Assembly (NCBI RefSeq): GCF_016482825.1
Contig: NZ_JAEMNV010000004.1
Span: forward strand, 248,001 to 312,000
Source: Antrihabitans stalagmiti
GTDB lineage: Bacteria; Actinomycetota; Actinomycetes; Mycobacteriales; Mycobacteriaceae
Reading direction: 5' to 3'
Length of the DNA: 64,000 nucleotides
The position numbers and the translations under genes are program-made. A model generated the notes under the pieces. That model worked only from the letters and a program-made list of their open reading frames with translations. It ran no database searches and was not told the DNA's origin. This document shows, piece after piece, positions 17,901 to 32,900 of this stretch; the stretch's first letter is position 1, and each line of letters begins with the position of its first letter.

Positions 17901-20900
17901 CCGGACGGCCATCGTGATCCCGCCTACCTCGCCGACATCATCGGTCGTCGCGCGATCACCGTCGCACACTTCGTCCCGTCGTTGCTCGCCGTGTTCACAG
18001 CAGCTGCGGACCGCGATCGGTGCGCGCCGTTGCGAATGGTGTTCTGCAGCGGCGAAGCGCTGCCCGCTCCGACGGCCACCGCCTTCCTCGCTCTGTCCTC
18101 GGCTCAGCTGCACAACCTGTACGGACCCACCGAGGCGGCTGTCGACGTCACCTACTGGGAATGTGTCGACACCGACGAGACGACCGTGCCGATCGGTGCA
18201 CCGGTCTGGAATACGCAACTGCACGTGCTGGATTCGCGGCTGCGGCTCGTCCCGCCCGGAGCGGTCGGCGAACTGTATCTTGCCGGATCACAATTGGCCC
18301 GCGGCTATGTCGGAAGGGGTGGACTGACGGCCGACAGGTTCGTCGCGTCGCCCTTCGAATCCGGCGCCCGGATGTACCGGACCGGCGACCTGGTGGCATG
18401 GCGCGCCGACGGGAACCTCACCTACCTCGGTCGCTCCGACTTCCAGGTGAAGCTGCGTGGTCTACGGATCGAACTCGGCGAGATAGAGCAAGCGCTGCTG
18501 GAAGATTCGTCGGTTGCTCAGGCCGCCGTTGTCCTCAAGCACTCCGACACTCTTGGTGACGTGCTGGTCGGCTACGTCGTTGCAGCCTCGGCTGCAGGCG
18601 TCGACACGATGGGACTGTCCGCCAGGATTGCCCGTCGCCTGCCCGCCTACATGGTGCCGACGCAACTTGCGGTCCTCGACGAGTTCCCGTTGAGCGCGAA
18701 CGGAAAGCTCGACCGCAACCGGCTACCGATGCCTGAATTCGTCTTGCCGGTAACCGATTACGTCGCACCCCGCACCGCTGCAGAGGCGGTCGTGGCCGGC
18801 GTGTTCGCCGACATGCTCGGTGTCGAGCGCGTCGGCATCGACGACAATTTCTTCGCACTCGGCGGCAATTCACTTGTCGCCATGCGGATGGCTGCGCGAA
18901 TCGGGGCTGCTCTCGATACCGAGGTCGCTGTCCGCGAGTTGTTCGATGCGCCGACCGTTGCGCAGCTTGTCGAGTTGCTCGATTCGACCGCCGCAGACAA
19001 GGCAGGCCGTCCGCAGATCGTCGCCGCGTCGCGTGACGGTGAGCTGCCGCTGTCACCCGCTCAGCAGCGGATGTGGTTCATCAATCAGTTCGACACGAAC
19101 TCGTCGGCATACAACCTGGCGTTCTCGCTCCGGCTCACCGGCGCCCTCGACATCGATGCACTGCAAGCCGCCAGCGCCGATGTGGTCGCACGGCACGAGT
19201 CACTGCGGACCCGCTACCCACTCGGAGCAGGCGGACCTGTCCAGGTGATCGAGCAGGCTGTCGAACTTCCGCTCGAAACCATCGAGATCGCCGACGACGC
19301 AGAGCTGACCGACCGGATCCAGCAGGTGGTCGCCGCGGGATTCGACGTCGCAACCGAAGTCCCGATCCGGACCCGACTCTTCCGTCTCGGCACCGCCGAT
19401 CACGTCCTGACCGTTGTCGTGCAGCACATTTCGGCAGACGGCTTCTCGATGGCGCCGCTGGCACGTGATTTCATGGTCGCCTACCAGCACCGCGTCGGTG
19501 GCACCGCACCCGATTGGGCACCGCTCGAGTTCCAGTACGCGGACTACGCACTGTGGCAACGCGACGTGCTCGGCGCAGAGAGTGATCCGAACTCGCTCGC
19601 GGGGCGGCAACGCGAATACTGGGAGACGACTCTCGCGGGTGTGCCCGACTTGCTCGAACTCCCGACCGACCGCCCGCGGCCTGCGCAGCGCTCCGGAGCA
19701 GGCGCTGTCGTCGACTTCGAGATTGCACCTGAGCTCCATGCAGCGCTGATGCGTCTTGCCCGAGACAACGGTTCGTCGATGTTCATGGTCGTCCATGCGG
19801 CCCTTGCGATCGTCGCCTCCCGACTGTCCGGCAGCGACGACATCGTGATCGGTACGCCGGTCGCCGGCCGCGGTATCCGCGAAGTCGACGACGTCGTCGG
19901 GATGTTCGTCAACACCCTGGCGCTGCGAACCGCCGTGCGAGACGACGAACGCTTTGCCGACCTGCTGCGCAGCGTGCGGTCCACCGACCTGGCGGCCTTC
20001 GCCAACTCGGACGTGCCGTTCGAGCGGGTCGTCGAATTGCTCGATCCGGTGCGCTCGGCTGCGTTCACGCCGCTGTTCCAGATCATGTTGGAGTTCCGCG
20101 ACATCCCGCGTCCCGACGTGGAACTGCCCGGGCTGTCGGTAGCACTTGTCGAAGCAGATGCCGCGTTGGCACATTTCGACCTGATGTTGTCGTTGTCCGA
20201 AACGTTCGACGCAGACGGAACGGCTGCAGGGGTGCGTGGCGGGATCCGCTATGCGACAGATCTGTTCGACGCCGCGACGGCGCAGACCTTCGCCGAGCGC
20301 TTCGTCCGCGTGCTCGAGGCAATCACCGCCGACTCGGCAGCCGTTGTCGGCGATATTCCCATCGCCTCGACCTCCGAGCTGGCCGAGTTCGCGCCCGCTT
20401 ACGGACTTCCGAGTCTTCGGGCAAAGTTGTGGCCCGAGATCATGGCCGGCGCCGTTGCCATGCGCGGCAGCGCAATCGCGATTCGAAGCAATGGCCGATC
20501 GCTGACTTACGACGAGATCGATGCCTGGTCCAACCGGCTCGCGCGTGTGCTGATCGCGCGCAATGTCGGACCTGAGTCGTTCGTCGCGCTGGCGATCACA
20601 CGCTCGGTCGAGTCGGTCGCCACTGTCTGGGCCGTCGCGAAAGCGGGCGCCGCGTTCGTTCCGGTCGACCCGAACTATCCCATCGAGCGAATCACCTACA
20701 TGCTCGACGATTGTGCTGCCACGCTTGGCATTACAACGGGCAACCAGATCGGCAAGGTCGCGGCTGCGCAGATCCCGTGGCTGCAACTCGACTCCGAGGA
20801 AGCTCGCGACGACATCGCAGCACAGTCGGCTGCACCGATCACCAATGTTGATCGCACGGCACCACTGCGCATCGAACACCCCGCCTACGTCATCTACACC

Positions 20901-23900
20901 TCCGGTTCGACGGGTCGGCCGAAGGGTGTCGTCGTCACGCACACCGGGCTCGCGAACCTCACTTCCGAAGTGCGTGAACACTTCTCGATCACACCGGCAT
21001 CCAACGTCTCGCACCTCGCATCGCCGAGCTTCGACGCATCGGTCTTCGAGCAGACGATCGCGTTCTCCGGTGGAGCCACCCTCGTCATCGTTCCGCCTGA
21101 GGTCTACGGCGGAGCCGAACTCGCACGGCTGCTCGTCGCGGAGGATGTGACGCACACGTTCATCACGCCGTCCGCCCTTGCCTCCATCGATCCTGCTGAC
21201 CTGGTCTCGCTGAACACGATCGTCGTAGCAGGCGAGGCATCTCCGCCGGAATTGATCGCGCGCTGGGCACCGGGTCGCCTGGTGTTCAACGGCTACGGTC
21301 CGTCCGAAGCGACCATTGCATCCAGCATCAGTGCTCCGCTGCAGCCGCACGGCGTGATCGACATCGGCAGCCCCGCAACGGGTTTCCGGCAGGTTGTGCT
21401 CGATGCGCGGTTGCGTCCAGTTCCGGTCGGCGTCGTCGGCGAACTGTACGTCGCAGGCCCGGGCCTTGCCCGCGGCTACCACGGTCGCAGCGCGCTGACC
21501 GCTGCCAGGTTCGTCGCAGATCCGTTCGGCGAGCCGGGGCAACGCCTCTACCGCACCGGCGACCTCGGTCGCTGGACCCATAGTGGCGTTGTCGAATACG
21601 TCGGTCGCAGTGACTTCCAGGTGAAGGTCCGTGGGTTCCGTATCGAACTCGGCGAGATCGATGCGGCGTTGTCGCAGTCCGACGATGTATCGTTTGCAGT
21701 CACCCTGGGCCACGAAGCGCCGTCGGGGGAGACCGTGCTCGTCTCCTACGTTGTGCCGGAAGCCGGCCGTGCCATCGATGTCAGTGCGCTGAAAGATGCT
21801 GTGGCACAGCTACTGCCGTCGTACATGGTGCCTTCGGTCATCACCGTGCTGGCAGCTGTGCCGCTGACGCCGGTTGGCAAGCTCGATCGCTCGGCCTTGC
21901 CGGTACCCGACTTCGCCGCTGCCGTCGACAGCTACCGGGAACCGGCGACCGCTGCCGAGACGATCGTCGCGCAGATCTTTGCCGACCTGCTCGGCGTCGA
22001 GCGTGTCGGTGCCGACGACAGCTTCTTCGAACGCGGTGGGAACTCCCTTCTCGCGACTCGAGTTGTGGCGCGAGTCAACGCAGCACTCGGATCCGCAATC
22101 GGCGTCAAGACGCTGTTCGACACCCCGACCGTCGCAGCGATCGCAGCTCGGGCGCAGGAACGTGACGGTGCCGCAACGCGTCCCGCCCTGCAGACGCGCG
22201 AGCGCACGGCCGCCGGCCCGCTGTCCTGGGCGCAGCAGCGGATGTGGTTCGTCAACCAATTCGACACGGCCTCATCGGCGTACAACATCCCGCTTGCGAT
22301 TCGCATCACCGGCACGCTCGACGTCGAAGCATTGCGCGCGGCAATGTCCGACGTCGTCGGCCGCCACGAAGCACTGCGCACGATCTATCCGAGCGGTGCA
22401 GACGGTCCCGTAGCGCAGGTGTTGGACGCGTCCGTCGAGTTCGTTGTCGAGACTCGCTCGGTTGCCGAGAACGACGTCGTTGCAGAGGTAACGCGTTTCG
22501 TCGCAGCAGGCTTCGATGTCACCACGCAGCTACCGGTTCGCTTCGGCCTCTTCCAGATCGGCGAGAACGACCATGTCGTGGCTGTCGCCGTCCACCACAT
22601 CGCGGCGGACGGTGCCTCGATGGCGCCGCTGGCCCGCGACGTTGTGACCGCTTACGCGGCGCGTTCCAACGCCGTCGCCCCCACGTGGGAGCCACTCGCG
22701 GTTCAGTATGCCGATTACGCACTGTGGCAACGAGAATTGCTCGGCGACGCCTCGGACCCGACCAGCCTGGCAGCAGCGCAAGCGAACTTCTGGACCGACG
22801 CACTCGCCGAGCTGCCGGAGTCCCTCGCGCTGCCGACCGACCGCCCGCGGCCGGCCCGTCCGTCGCTGCACGGCGATGTGATCCGGTTCGCGCTCACGCC
22901 CGCACAGCACGCCGGTCTCGTCGACCTCGCTCGCAGCCACGACGCCACCATCTTCATGGCGGTACACGCGGCACTGTCGGTACTTCTTGCCCGACTGTCG
23001 AATACGGCCGACATCGCCATCGGAACGCCGGTCGCCGGTCGCGGCGAGGAAGCATTGGACGATCTGGTCGGAATGTTCGTCAACACGATCGTGCTGCGGA
23101 CCCGACCCGACGCCGGACTCACCTTCGCCGAACACCTCCGGCGGACGCGAGAATTCGACGTCGCGGCATTCGGAAACACCGATCTTCCGTTCGAGTCTCT
23201 TGTGGACACGCTCGCCCCGGCGCGTGCGACCGACCGTTCGCCACTCTTCGGTGTCCTGCTCGAATTCGGAAATCATGGTGGGGCGCAGTTCGAACTCGAC
23301 GGCCTCGGTATCGAGGCTTTCGAGCCGAGTCTCGCGGTTGCGAAGTTCGATCTGCAGTTGTCGATCAGCGAGCGGTCAGGCGGTGGACTGGACGCTGCAT
23401 TCACCTACGCCACCGACCTGTTCGATCACGCAACGGTGCAATCCTTCGCCGACCGCCTCGCGATGATCGTGAACCAGGTTGTTGCAGAGCCGAATACGAC
23501 CCTCGGCGACATCGACCTACTGACCGCTGCCGAGCAGCAGACGATTCTGACCGAGTGGAATCACGTCGGCGCGGACGTCGAGGCTGTGACGTTGGTCGAC
23601 CTGTTCGATCGCTCGGCCGCGCTACGCCCGACCGCGGTTGCCGTTACCGCAGGCGATCGCACCCTGACCTACGCCGAACTGTCGGGGCGGGCAAATCAGC
23701 TCGCCCGACTGCTGATCGCCCGCGGTGCGGGCCCGGAAACGCTTGTCGCCGTTGCGCTGCCGCGCTCGGCCGAACTCGTCGTCGCATTGCTCGCCGTACT
23801 GAAGTCCGGCGCGGGCTACCTCCCCGTCGACGTGACCTACCCGGCAGACCGTTTGGCGTTTATGTTCGCCGACGCCGCGCCTGTCTGCGTGCTGACGATG

Positions 23901-26900
23901 GACAGCGAATCCGCGGGGGTGCCCGACACCGAGGTTCCCGTCGTTTCGCTGGATTCGGCATCGATCGTTGAGCAGATCGACAGCTTCTCGACCGCGCCGA
24001 TCACCGACGTCGAACGTCGGGCCGTTCTTCGGCCCGACGCGACCGCGTACGTCATCTACACGTCCGGCTCCACCGGACGCCCGAAGGGCGTCCTGGTCCC
24101 GCACGCCAATGTCGTTACGCTGCTCACCAATACGGCCGTGCAACTCGCCTTCGACGAGCGTGACGTCTGGACGATGTTCCACTCCTACGCGTTCGACTTC
24201 TCCGTGTGGGAACTGTGGGGACCGCTCGCCTACGGCGGCAGGCTCGTCGTCGTCGACTACCACACGGCACGGTCGCCGGAGGCCTTCCTCGAGCTGCTGC
24301 GGCACGAGCAGGTCACCGTCCTCAACCAGACGCCGACGGCGTTCTACCAGCTGGCAGCCGTCGAAACCGCAGGCGCGCAAACGGTATTGCCGCTGCGCCT
24401 TGTCATCTTCGGTGGGGAGGCACTCGACCTCGCCCAGCTCGAACGGTGGTACACCCACCACTCCGACAACGCGCCGCTACTCGTCAACATGTACGGAATC
24501 ACCGAGACAACCGTGCATGTGACGGCGCTCGAACTCGACCGCGAGTTCGCGCGCAACGCATCGGCAAGCGTTATCGGACAGGCCATCCCGGGGCTGAGCA
24601 CCTACATCCTCGACGACCGCATGCGGCCTGCGCCGATCGGCGTGACCGGCGATCTGTACGTCGCAGGCGCGCAGCTTGCGCGCGGCTACCTCGGCCGTAC
24701 CGACCTGACGAGTAGCCGGTTCGTCGCGAACCCGTTCGGCACCAACGGCGAGCGGATGTATCGAACGGGCGACCTCGCCCGCTGGAACCGTGACGGCCTG
24801 CTGGAATACCTGGGCCGCAGCGACTTCCAGGTCCAACTACGCGGGTTCAGAATCGAACTCGGCGAAATCGAAGCGGCGCTCACCCGGTTCTCCGGGGTTG
24901 CACGCGCCGTTGTGAAGCACCACGTAGCCGACGGGCGTACCCCCGAGCGCCTTGTCGGCTACGTGGTCCCACAATCGGACTCGTCGGTCGACAACGTGTC
25001 CATAAATATCGAAGAGGCGCTCGAATTCGTCGGCCAGCAATTGGCCGCCTACATGGTTCCGGCGACACTGCTGGTCCTCGACGAGTTGCCGGTCACCTCG
25101 ACGGGCAAACTCGATCGAAAGGCGTTGCCGAATCCCGACTTCAGCAGCAGGTCGGTCGCGTCACGCACGCCGGCCAACCAGCTCGAGCAGACGCTCGCGC
25201 AACTGTTCGCCGAGGTGCTCGGACTCGAGTCCGTCGGCGTCGACGATTCGTTCTTCGCCCTCGGTGGCGACAGCATCATGTCGATTCAGCTCGTCTCGCG
25301 TGCCAAGGTAGCCGGTGTGCAGTTCGCACCGCGTGACGTCTTCGAACGTAAGACGGTCGCTCGCCTTGCCACCGTCGCGCAGTTCGGCTCCAGCGCAGCG
25401 CCTGTCCTCGAAGAGCTCGCTGGCGGTGGCGTCGGTGACCTGCCGTCGACCCCGATCGTGCGCTGGATGCACAACCGTGGCGGCACCTTCGACCGCTACT
25501 CCCAGGCAGCGCTGCTGACCCTCCCGGTCGGCATCGACGCGAACAATCTGATCGGAGCCGTCGCTGCCGTCGTCGATCACCACGACATGTTGCGATCGCG
25601 CCTATTCGAAGGTGCGCTGTCCGTCGGTGAGGTCGGCAGCATCGATGCAGCGGACATCGTGCGTCGCGTCGCCGTCGAATCTGTCGCCGATTCCGACGAG
25701 TTCTTCGCCTTCGCCGGCTCCGAACTCGACGCCGCAGCGGATCGTCTCGATCCGCCGTCGGGAATCGTGTTGCAGCTGGTGTGGTTCGATGCCGCCCGCG
25801 GTGCAGGTCGATTGCTCATCGTCGCCCATCACATCGCGATCGACGGTGTGTCGTGGCGAATCCTCGTACCGGACCTCGCTACCGCGTGGGCGCAACTGAG
25901 CCAAGGAGCCGAACCGCAACTTGCTCCCGTCGGTACGTCGATGCGCCGCTGGGCGCACGGCCTCCTCGACGAAGCGCCGAAGCGTCGTGGCGAACTCGCA
26001 CACTGGGTGCGGACACTCTCGGTCGACGAGCAGCCGATCGGATGGCGTGCGCTCGACCCGAGCATCGACGTCAACGCGACCGTGCAGACAGTCTCCGTCG
26101 CATTGCCCGCAGACGTCACCGACCTCGTGTCCAGCAGCTTGCCCGCAGCGTTCCACGGCTCGATCAACGACGGTCTCGTCGCTGGTCTTGCTCTGGCACT
26201 GACGAAGTGGTGGCGCAGTCGCGGCTCCGACATCAGTTCCGAGCTGATCAGTCTCGAAGGTCACGGACGTGAAGAGTCCGCTGTCGACGGCGCCGACCTC
26301 GCCAGGACGATCGGGTGGTTCACCACGATCTTCCCGGTCCGGCTCGATGTTGCGGCGCTCGATGTCGACGACGCATTACGCGGCGGTCCCTCGGCCGGTG
26401 CGCTGGTGAAGGCCGTCAAGGAACACCTGGCTGCGATTCCCGATCACGGCATCGGGTTCGGGATGCTCGCGTACCTCGACCCCGAGAGCGCGGCGGTGCT
26501 CGCCGAGCTGCCGACCCCACAGATCAGCTTCAACTACCTCGGACGCTTCACCTCCGCGGTGGAATCGGCTCCCGAGTTCGGTTGGTTGCCGGTCGAAGGT
26601 TTCGATCGCGGCAGCGCGTCCAATCCCGAGATGCCAGCGGCGGCAGCACTCGATATCAATGCCGTCACGCGCGACACCGAACGCGGCGCCGAACTGCACG
26701 CAAGCTGGTCGTTCCCATCCGGCGTGCTCGCAGCCGAGGACGTGGAAGAGCTTGCAGCACTGTGGGTAACGGCGATGACAGCACTCGCACGTCATGCGGC
26801 ACAACCTGATTCGGGTGGCCTGACCCCGTCCGACCTGCAACTCGTGCACCTCGATCAGGCCGCGATCGAACGCCTGGAGGAGCGTTATCCGACGCTCGAA

Positions 26901-29900
26901 TCGGTCTGGTCGACGTCACCGCTGCAGTCCGGGCTGCTGTTCCACTCCCTGCTGAGCGCCGACGATCTGTCCAACCCCGCCTACATGGTTCAGCTTCGGC
27001 TCGAACTACGCGGCACGGTCGACGCAGACCGGATGCGACGTGCGGGGCAAACCCTGCTCGATCGGCATGCGAATCTGCGGACGGCATTTGTTGCCGACGA
27101 GGCGGGCCACCACCTGCAGGTTGTCGTCGGCCAGGCGGAATTGCCGTGGCGTGCGGTCGATCTGTCGACCGTTGCCGAGTCCGAACGGGCAGCGGCATTG
27201 CAATCGGCGCTCGCGGCCGACGCCACCGCCGGCTTCGATACGACGGCGGCACCGCTGCTTCGGATGTGCCTGTACACGTTGGGTGACGGCGAGTTCACGC
27301 TGTCGATCACCAATCACCACATCCTGCTCGACGGCTGGTCGATGCCGCTGCTGATCAAAGAACTGATCGTGCTCTACGCGACGGACAGCGTCACCACCGA
27401 GTTGCCGAGCCCACGCTCCTACAGCGAGTACCTCGCGTGGCTGGGTGCCCAAGACGCCGACGAGGCTCGTGCGCGGTGGACCAAGGCGTTGCACGGCACC
27501 GAGGATCCGACTCTGCTTGCTGGCGTCGTTGCTGCCGAAAGTAGCGCGCCGTCACAGGATCTCGTCCTCGACCTCGGTTCCGACCTCACGACCGAACTGC
27601 AGCGAATCGCCGCGGATCGCGGCATCACGCTCAACACGATGATCCAGACCGCGTGGGGAATCGTGTTGGGAGCGTTGACGTCACGTCGCGACGTCGTGTT
27701 CGGCACCACGGTGTCGGGTCGGCCGCCGCAGCTGGCGGGCATCGAATCGATGATCGGCTTGTTCATCAACACGATTCCGGTCCGGATCACCCTCGACCCG
27801 TCGGAGAGTCTCGGCCGGATGCTCGACCGCATCGCAGGCGAGCAGGCGGGACTTCTCGACTGCCACCACGTCGGTCTCACCGAGATCCAGCAGGCAGTCG
27901 GGTTGGGCGCTTCGTTCGACACGCTGAGTGTGTTCGAGTCGTACCCGGTCGACGCGGCCGGTATGTCGGACGACACCGATATCGCAGGTATGCGCATCGT
28001 CGACGTGGCGGGCACGGACGCCGCGCACTACCCGCTCAGTGTCGTCGCGTACCTCGACGACGAGTTGCACCTGAAGATGAAGTACCTGCCCGACCTCTTC
28101 GAGGCCAACGCCGTCGAGGCGATTGCGGCGCGGGTGCAGCGAGTGCTCACGGCGATGGTTGCCAACCAGGACCTGCCGCTGGTTCGGCTGTCGGTGCTGT
28201 CCGACAACGAAACTCAGTTGCTGGCACCGGTTCGCGGTGCGGCGGGTGGAACCGTTCGGACGCTGCCGCAACTGTTGTCCGATACCGCGGCGGCAGTGCC
28301 GGATTCGATTGCGATCCGCTACAACGGACGGTCGGTCACCTACCGTGAACTCGACGCCGAATCGAACCGCATTGCTCGGGTTCTGATCGACGAGGGTGTG
28401 GGTCCGGAAACATTTGTCGCGGTTGCGTTGTCGAGGTCCATCGACTCGATCACCTCGATCTGGGCGGTGGCAAAGGCGGGCGCAGCGTTCGTTCCGGTCG
28501 ATCCGAACTACCCGACCGACCGCGTCGACTTCATGCTCGCCGACTCCGGCGCAACAGTCGGACTCACCACACGGACCTTCGTCTACGGCCTGCCCGGCGG
28601 CATGCCGGACGATCCGGGGACCGTCCGGTGGCTCGTCCTCGACGAGGCAGGTACCAAACGCCGAATCGTCGGCAAGCCGGCCGGCCCGATCTCGGATACG
28701 GACCGTACGCTTCCGGTGCATCTCGCGAACCCGGCCTACCTGATCTACACGTCCGGCTCGACCGGCAAGCCGAAAGGCGTTGTCACAACCCATGCGAGCT
28801 TGGAGAACTTCGCTCTCGATCAGATCGGCCGCTTCGATCTGACGGCGGCGGCTCGGGTTTCGCACTTCTCGTCGCCGAGCTTCGATGCGTCGATCTTCGA
28901 GTACCTGCTCGCCTTCTCGTCCGGTGCCGCGCTTGTGATCGTCCCTCCGTCGATCTACGGTGGCGACGAACTTGCCGAACTGTTTGCAGCAGAGGGTGTT
29001 ACCCACTGCTTCGCAACCCCGGCCGCATTGTCCTCGGTGCATCCGCACGGCCTCGACGCGCTGCAGTACCTCCTCGTCGGTGGTGAAGCGGTGTCGCGTG
29101 AGCTGACGAGCATCTGGGCGCCGGGGCGCAATTTCGTCAACGTGTACGGACCGACCGAGACGACGATCGCTGCAACGATGAGCACGCCGTTGGCAGTCGA
29201 CGGACCGGTGACGATCGGCTCGCCGATCAGCGGTGCGAGCGCAGTCGTCCTCGACGCGCAACTTCGGCCGGTTCCGGTCGGCGTCGCGGGCGAGTTGTAT
29301 CTCGCGGGTATCGGTTTGGCGCGGGGCTACCATGACCGCCGTGGTATGTCGGCGTCGCGCTTCGTCGCCGATCCATATGGTGCGCCCGGCACCCGGATGT
29401 ACCGCACCGGCGACCTGGTTCGTTGGGCCACAGACGATTCCGGTCGCCTGACCATCGACTACATCGGTCGCTCCGACTTCCAGGTCAAGGTCCGTGGCTT
29501 CCGTATCGAACTCGGCGAGATCGACACGCAGCTGATGAACCATCCCGACGTCTACTTCGCCGTGACTGTCGGCCACAGGGCACCGTCCGGTGAGACCGTT
29601 CTCGCTTCCTACGTTCTGGAAGCCGAAGGCTCCACCATCGACACCAGGGAACTACGCGACCACCTTGCGAAGCAGGTTCCCGCCCATATGGTTCCATCGT
29701 GGATCGCCGTGCTCGACGAGGTGCCGCTGACGCCGGTGGGCAAGCTGGACCGGCGTGCACTGCCGATCCCGGACTTCTCGCGCGACGGCGTCGACTACTG
29801 CGCGCCGGAGACGAACCTCGAAGTCGCTGTCGCCGCGGTGTTCGCAGACGTTCTCGGCCTCGACAAGGTGAGCATCGACGACAGCTTCTTCGACATCGGC

Positions 29901-32900
29901 GGCAACTCCCTCGTTGCGACGCGGGTGATCTCGCGCCTCAACGCCGAGTTGGGCATCAGCGTCGGCGTGCGCGCGGTGTTCGAGGCTCCGACAGTCCGAC
30001 GCCTTGCCGAAAGAGTTTCCAGCGAAACCACATCGACAATCTCGCGCGCAGCTCTCGTGCGGCAGGAACGACCGGACATCATCCCCGTCTCGGTACCGCA
30101 GCAGCGGATGTGGTTCATCAACCAGTTCGACCCGACCTCGGCCGCCTACAACATCCCGATGGCAATCAGGCTGTCCGGCAAACTGGATCGGTCCGCGCTG
30201 GTCGCGGCGGTCCGCGACGTTATCGAGCGGCACGAAATCCTGCGCACGGTCTTCCCCGACACCGCTGCAGGTCCGAGTCAGCAGATTCTCGACACCGATC
30301 AGGTGGTCGTCGATCTCAACCGCATTGCTGTCGACGAGTCCGAATTGCTCGGCAGGATAACGGCCTTGGTCAGCCTCGGCTTCGACGTGACACGTGACGT
30401 GCCCGTCCGCGCCGGGTTGTTCGCCCTCGGCGAGGACGAGCACATCGTCGCCTTTGCCGTTCACCACATCGCGGCAGACGGTGCGTCGATGGCACCGTTG
30501 GCGCGCGACATCGTCAGCGCCTACGTCGCCCGCTCGGCGGGAACGGCACCGCAATGGTCCCCGTTGGCAGTGCAGTACGCCGACTACTCACTATGGCAAC
30601 GCCAGATCCTCGGATCCGAAACCGATGCCGCCAGCCTCGTGTCGACCCAACTCGACTACTGGCGTACCCAGCTGGCAGGCGCGCCGGATGTTCTTGCGCT
30701 TCCGACCGATCGCCCGCGTCCGGTGCAACAGTCGTTCGCCGGCAGCGTCGTTCGATTCGAGATCGACGCCGACCTGCATCGTGCGCTCACGTCGCTTTCG
30801 CGTCACAACGACGCGACCATGTTCATGACGTGCCATGCGGCGCTCGCCGTACTGCTCGCGAGACTGTCTGGGGCGCAGGACATCTCGATCGGCACACCGA
30901 TTGCAGGCCGAGGTGAACGCGAACTCGACGACCTCGTCGGCATGTTCGTGAACACGCTGGTTCTGCGCACCCGGATCGACTCGTCGGCGACCTTCGCCGA
31001 CCTGCTTGCCTCCCATCGGGAGACGGACCTGACAGCGTTCACCAACGCCGACGTTCCGTTCGAACGGCTTGTCGACGTGTTGCAACCGACACGCTCGACT
31101 GCGTACTCGCCGCTGTTCCAGGTGTCGATCGAATTCCAGAACAACGAACGCCCGCACCTCGAGCTTCCCGGCCTGCGCGTCGAGGGTCTCGACCTCGCAC
31201 CGTCGGTCAGCAACTTCGACCTCGAGCTGATCCTTGCGGAGTCGACAGGCGACGACGGTGGCCCCGGCGGTATCGAGGCGGCGTTCACCTTTGCGACCGA
31301 CCTGTTCGACGCGCAGACCGTGACGGCGTTCGCCGAACGTTTCGTCAGGATCCTCACCGCGGCCACGGAGGCAGCGACGTTGCCGGTCGGCGACATCGAC
31401 CTCATGACAAGTGCCGAAGTAGCCGAACTTGTTCCTGCGCAGGGCAACCTGTCGGTGCAGCCGCGCCTGTGGCCCGAGATTCTCGCCGGTGCGGCCGCAA
31501 CCAGCCGTCGTGCAGTCGCCTTGCGGTGCGAAGGCCGCTCGGTGTCCTATCGCGAACTCGACGAATGGTCCAACCGGCTGGCGCGAGTCCTCATCGCGGC
31601 AGGCGTCGGGCCGGAATCGGTTGTCGCGCTGGCATTGCCGCGATCGATCGAATCGGTGTCGGCAGTCTGGGCTGTCGCCAAGACCGGTGCCGCGTTCGTT
31701 CCCGTCGACCCGACCTACCCGGCCGATCGCATCACCTACATGCTCGGCGATTGCAGGTCCGCAATCGGTCTGACCACCGCGGCCGTTCGCGATGGACTTC
31801 CCGATTCCGTGGCATGGACTGTCCTGGACGACCCGAAAATCGAAGCGCAACTGCGGAATACCTCGTCGGCCACGCTGCGGGACGCCGAGCGGACCGCGAC
31901 TCTTCGCCTCGAGCACCCGGCCTACGTCATCTACACATCGGGCTCGACGGGTCGGCCGAAGGGTGTCGTCGTCACCCATGCCGGTCTTGCCAATCTGGCC
32001 GAAGAGGAGCGGATGGCGCTGGCGCTCACGCCCGAATCGGTTGTCTCGCATCATGCTTCGCCGAGCTTCGACGCGGCGGTGTTCGAGCAGATCATGGCAT
32101 TCTGCGCCGGCGCGACGCTCGTGATCGTGCCGCCGACCATTTACGGCGGCGACGATCTCGCAGACCTGGTGGCTCGTGAGCACGTCACGCACATGTTCAT
32201 CACACCGACCGTCCTCGCAACGTTGGATCCGTCGGACATCGGAGCGGTCGAGACACTGCTGGTCGCAGGCGAAGCGTGCCCACGCGAACTCGTCGACCGC
32301 TGGTCGCCGACGACACGCATGATCAACGCCTACGGACCGACCGAGTCGACCATCATGGCGACCCTGTCGCAGCCGATGACCAGCGACGGCGCGATCACGA
32401 TCGGCCGCCCGTCGCGCGGCTTCCATGTCGCAGTCCTCGACACGCGCCTTCAGCCGGTACCGGTCGGAGTTGCAGGCGAGCTGTACGTCGCAGGACCAGG
32501 CTTGGCCCGCGGCTATCACGACCGGCCAGCCTTGACGTCGTCGCGCTTCGTCGCCGACCCGTTCGGTTTGCCAGGTGCGCGGATGTACGCAACCGGGGAC
32601 GTCGTGCGCTGGATCGCAACACCGACCGGCACCGAGATCGAGTACGTCGGCCGGTCGGACTTCCAGCTCAAGGTCCGCGGCTTCCGGATCGAGGTCGCGG
32701 AGATCGACACCGTCCTGAGCAGCCACGCGAGCGTCTCGTTCGCGACGACACTCGGCCACACGGCGCCGTCCGGCGAGACTGTCCTCGTGTCCTACGTCCT
32801 GCTCGACGGCGACGAGGACACGACGTCGGAGCTGCGGGAGTTCGCCGCCGAGCGGTTGCCGTCGTACATGGTGCCGACCGCGGTCGTCGCCATCGACGAG

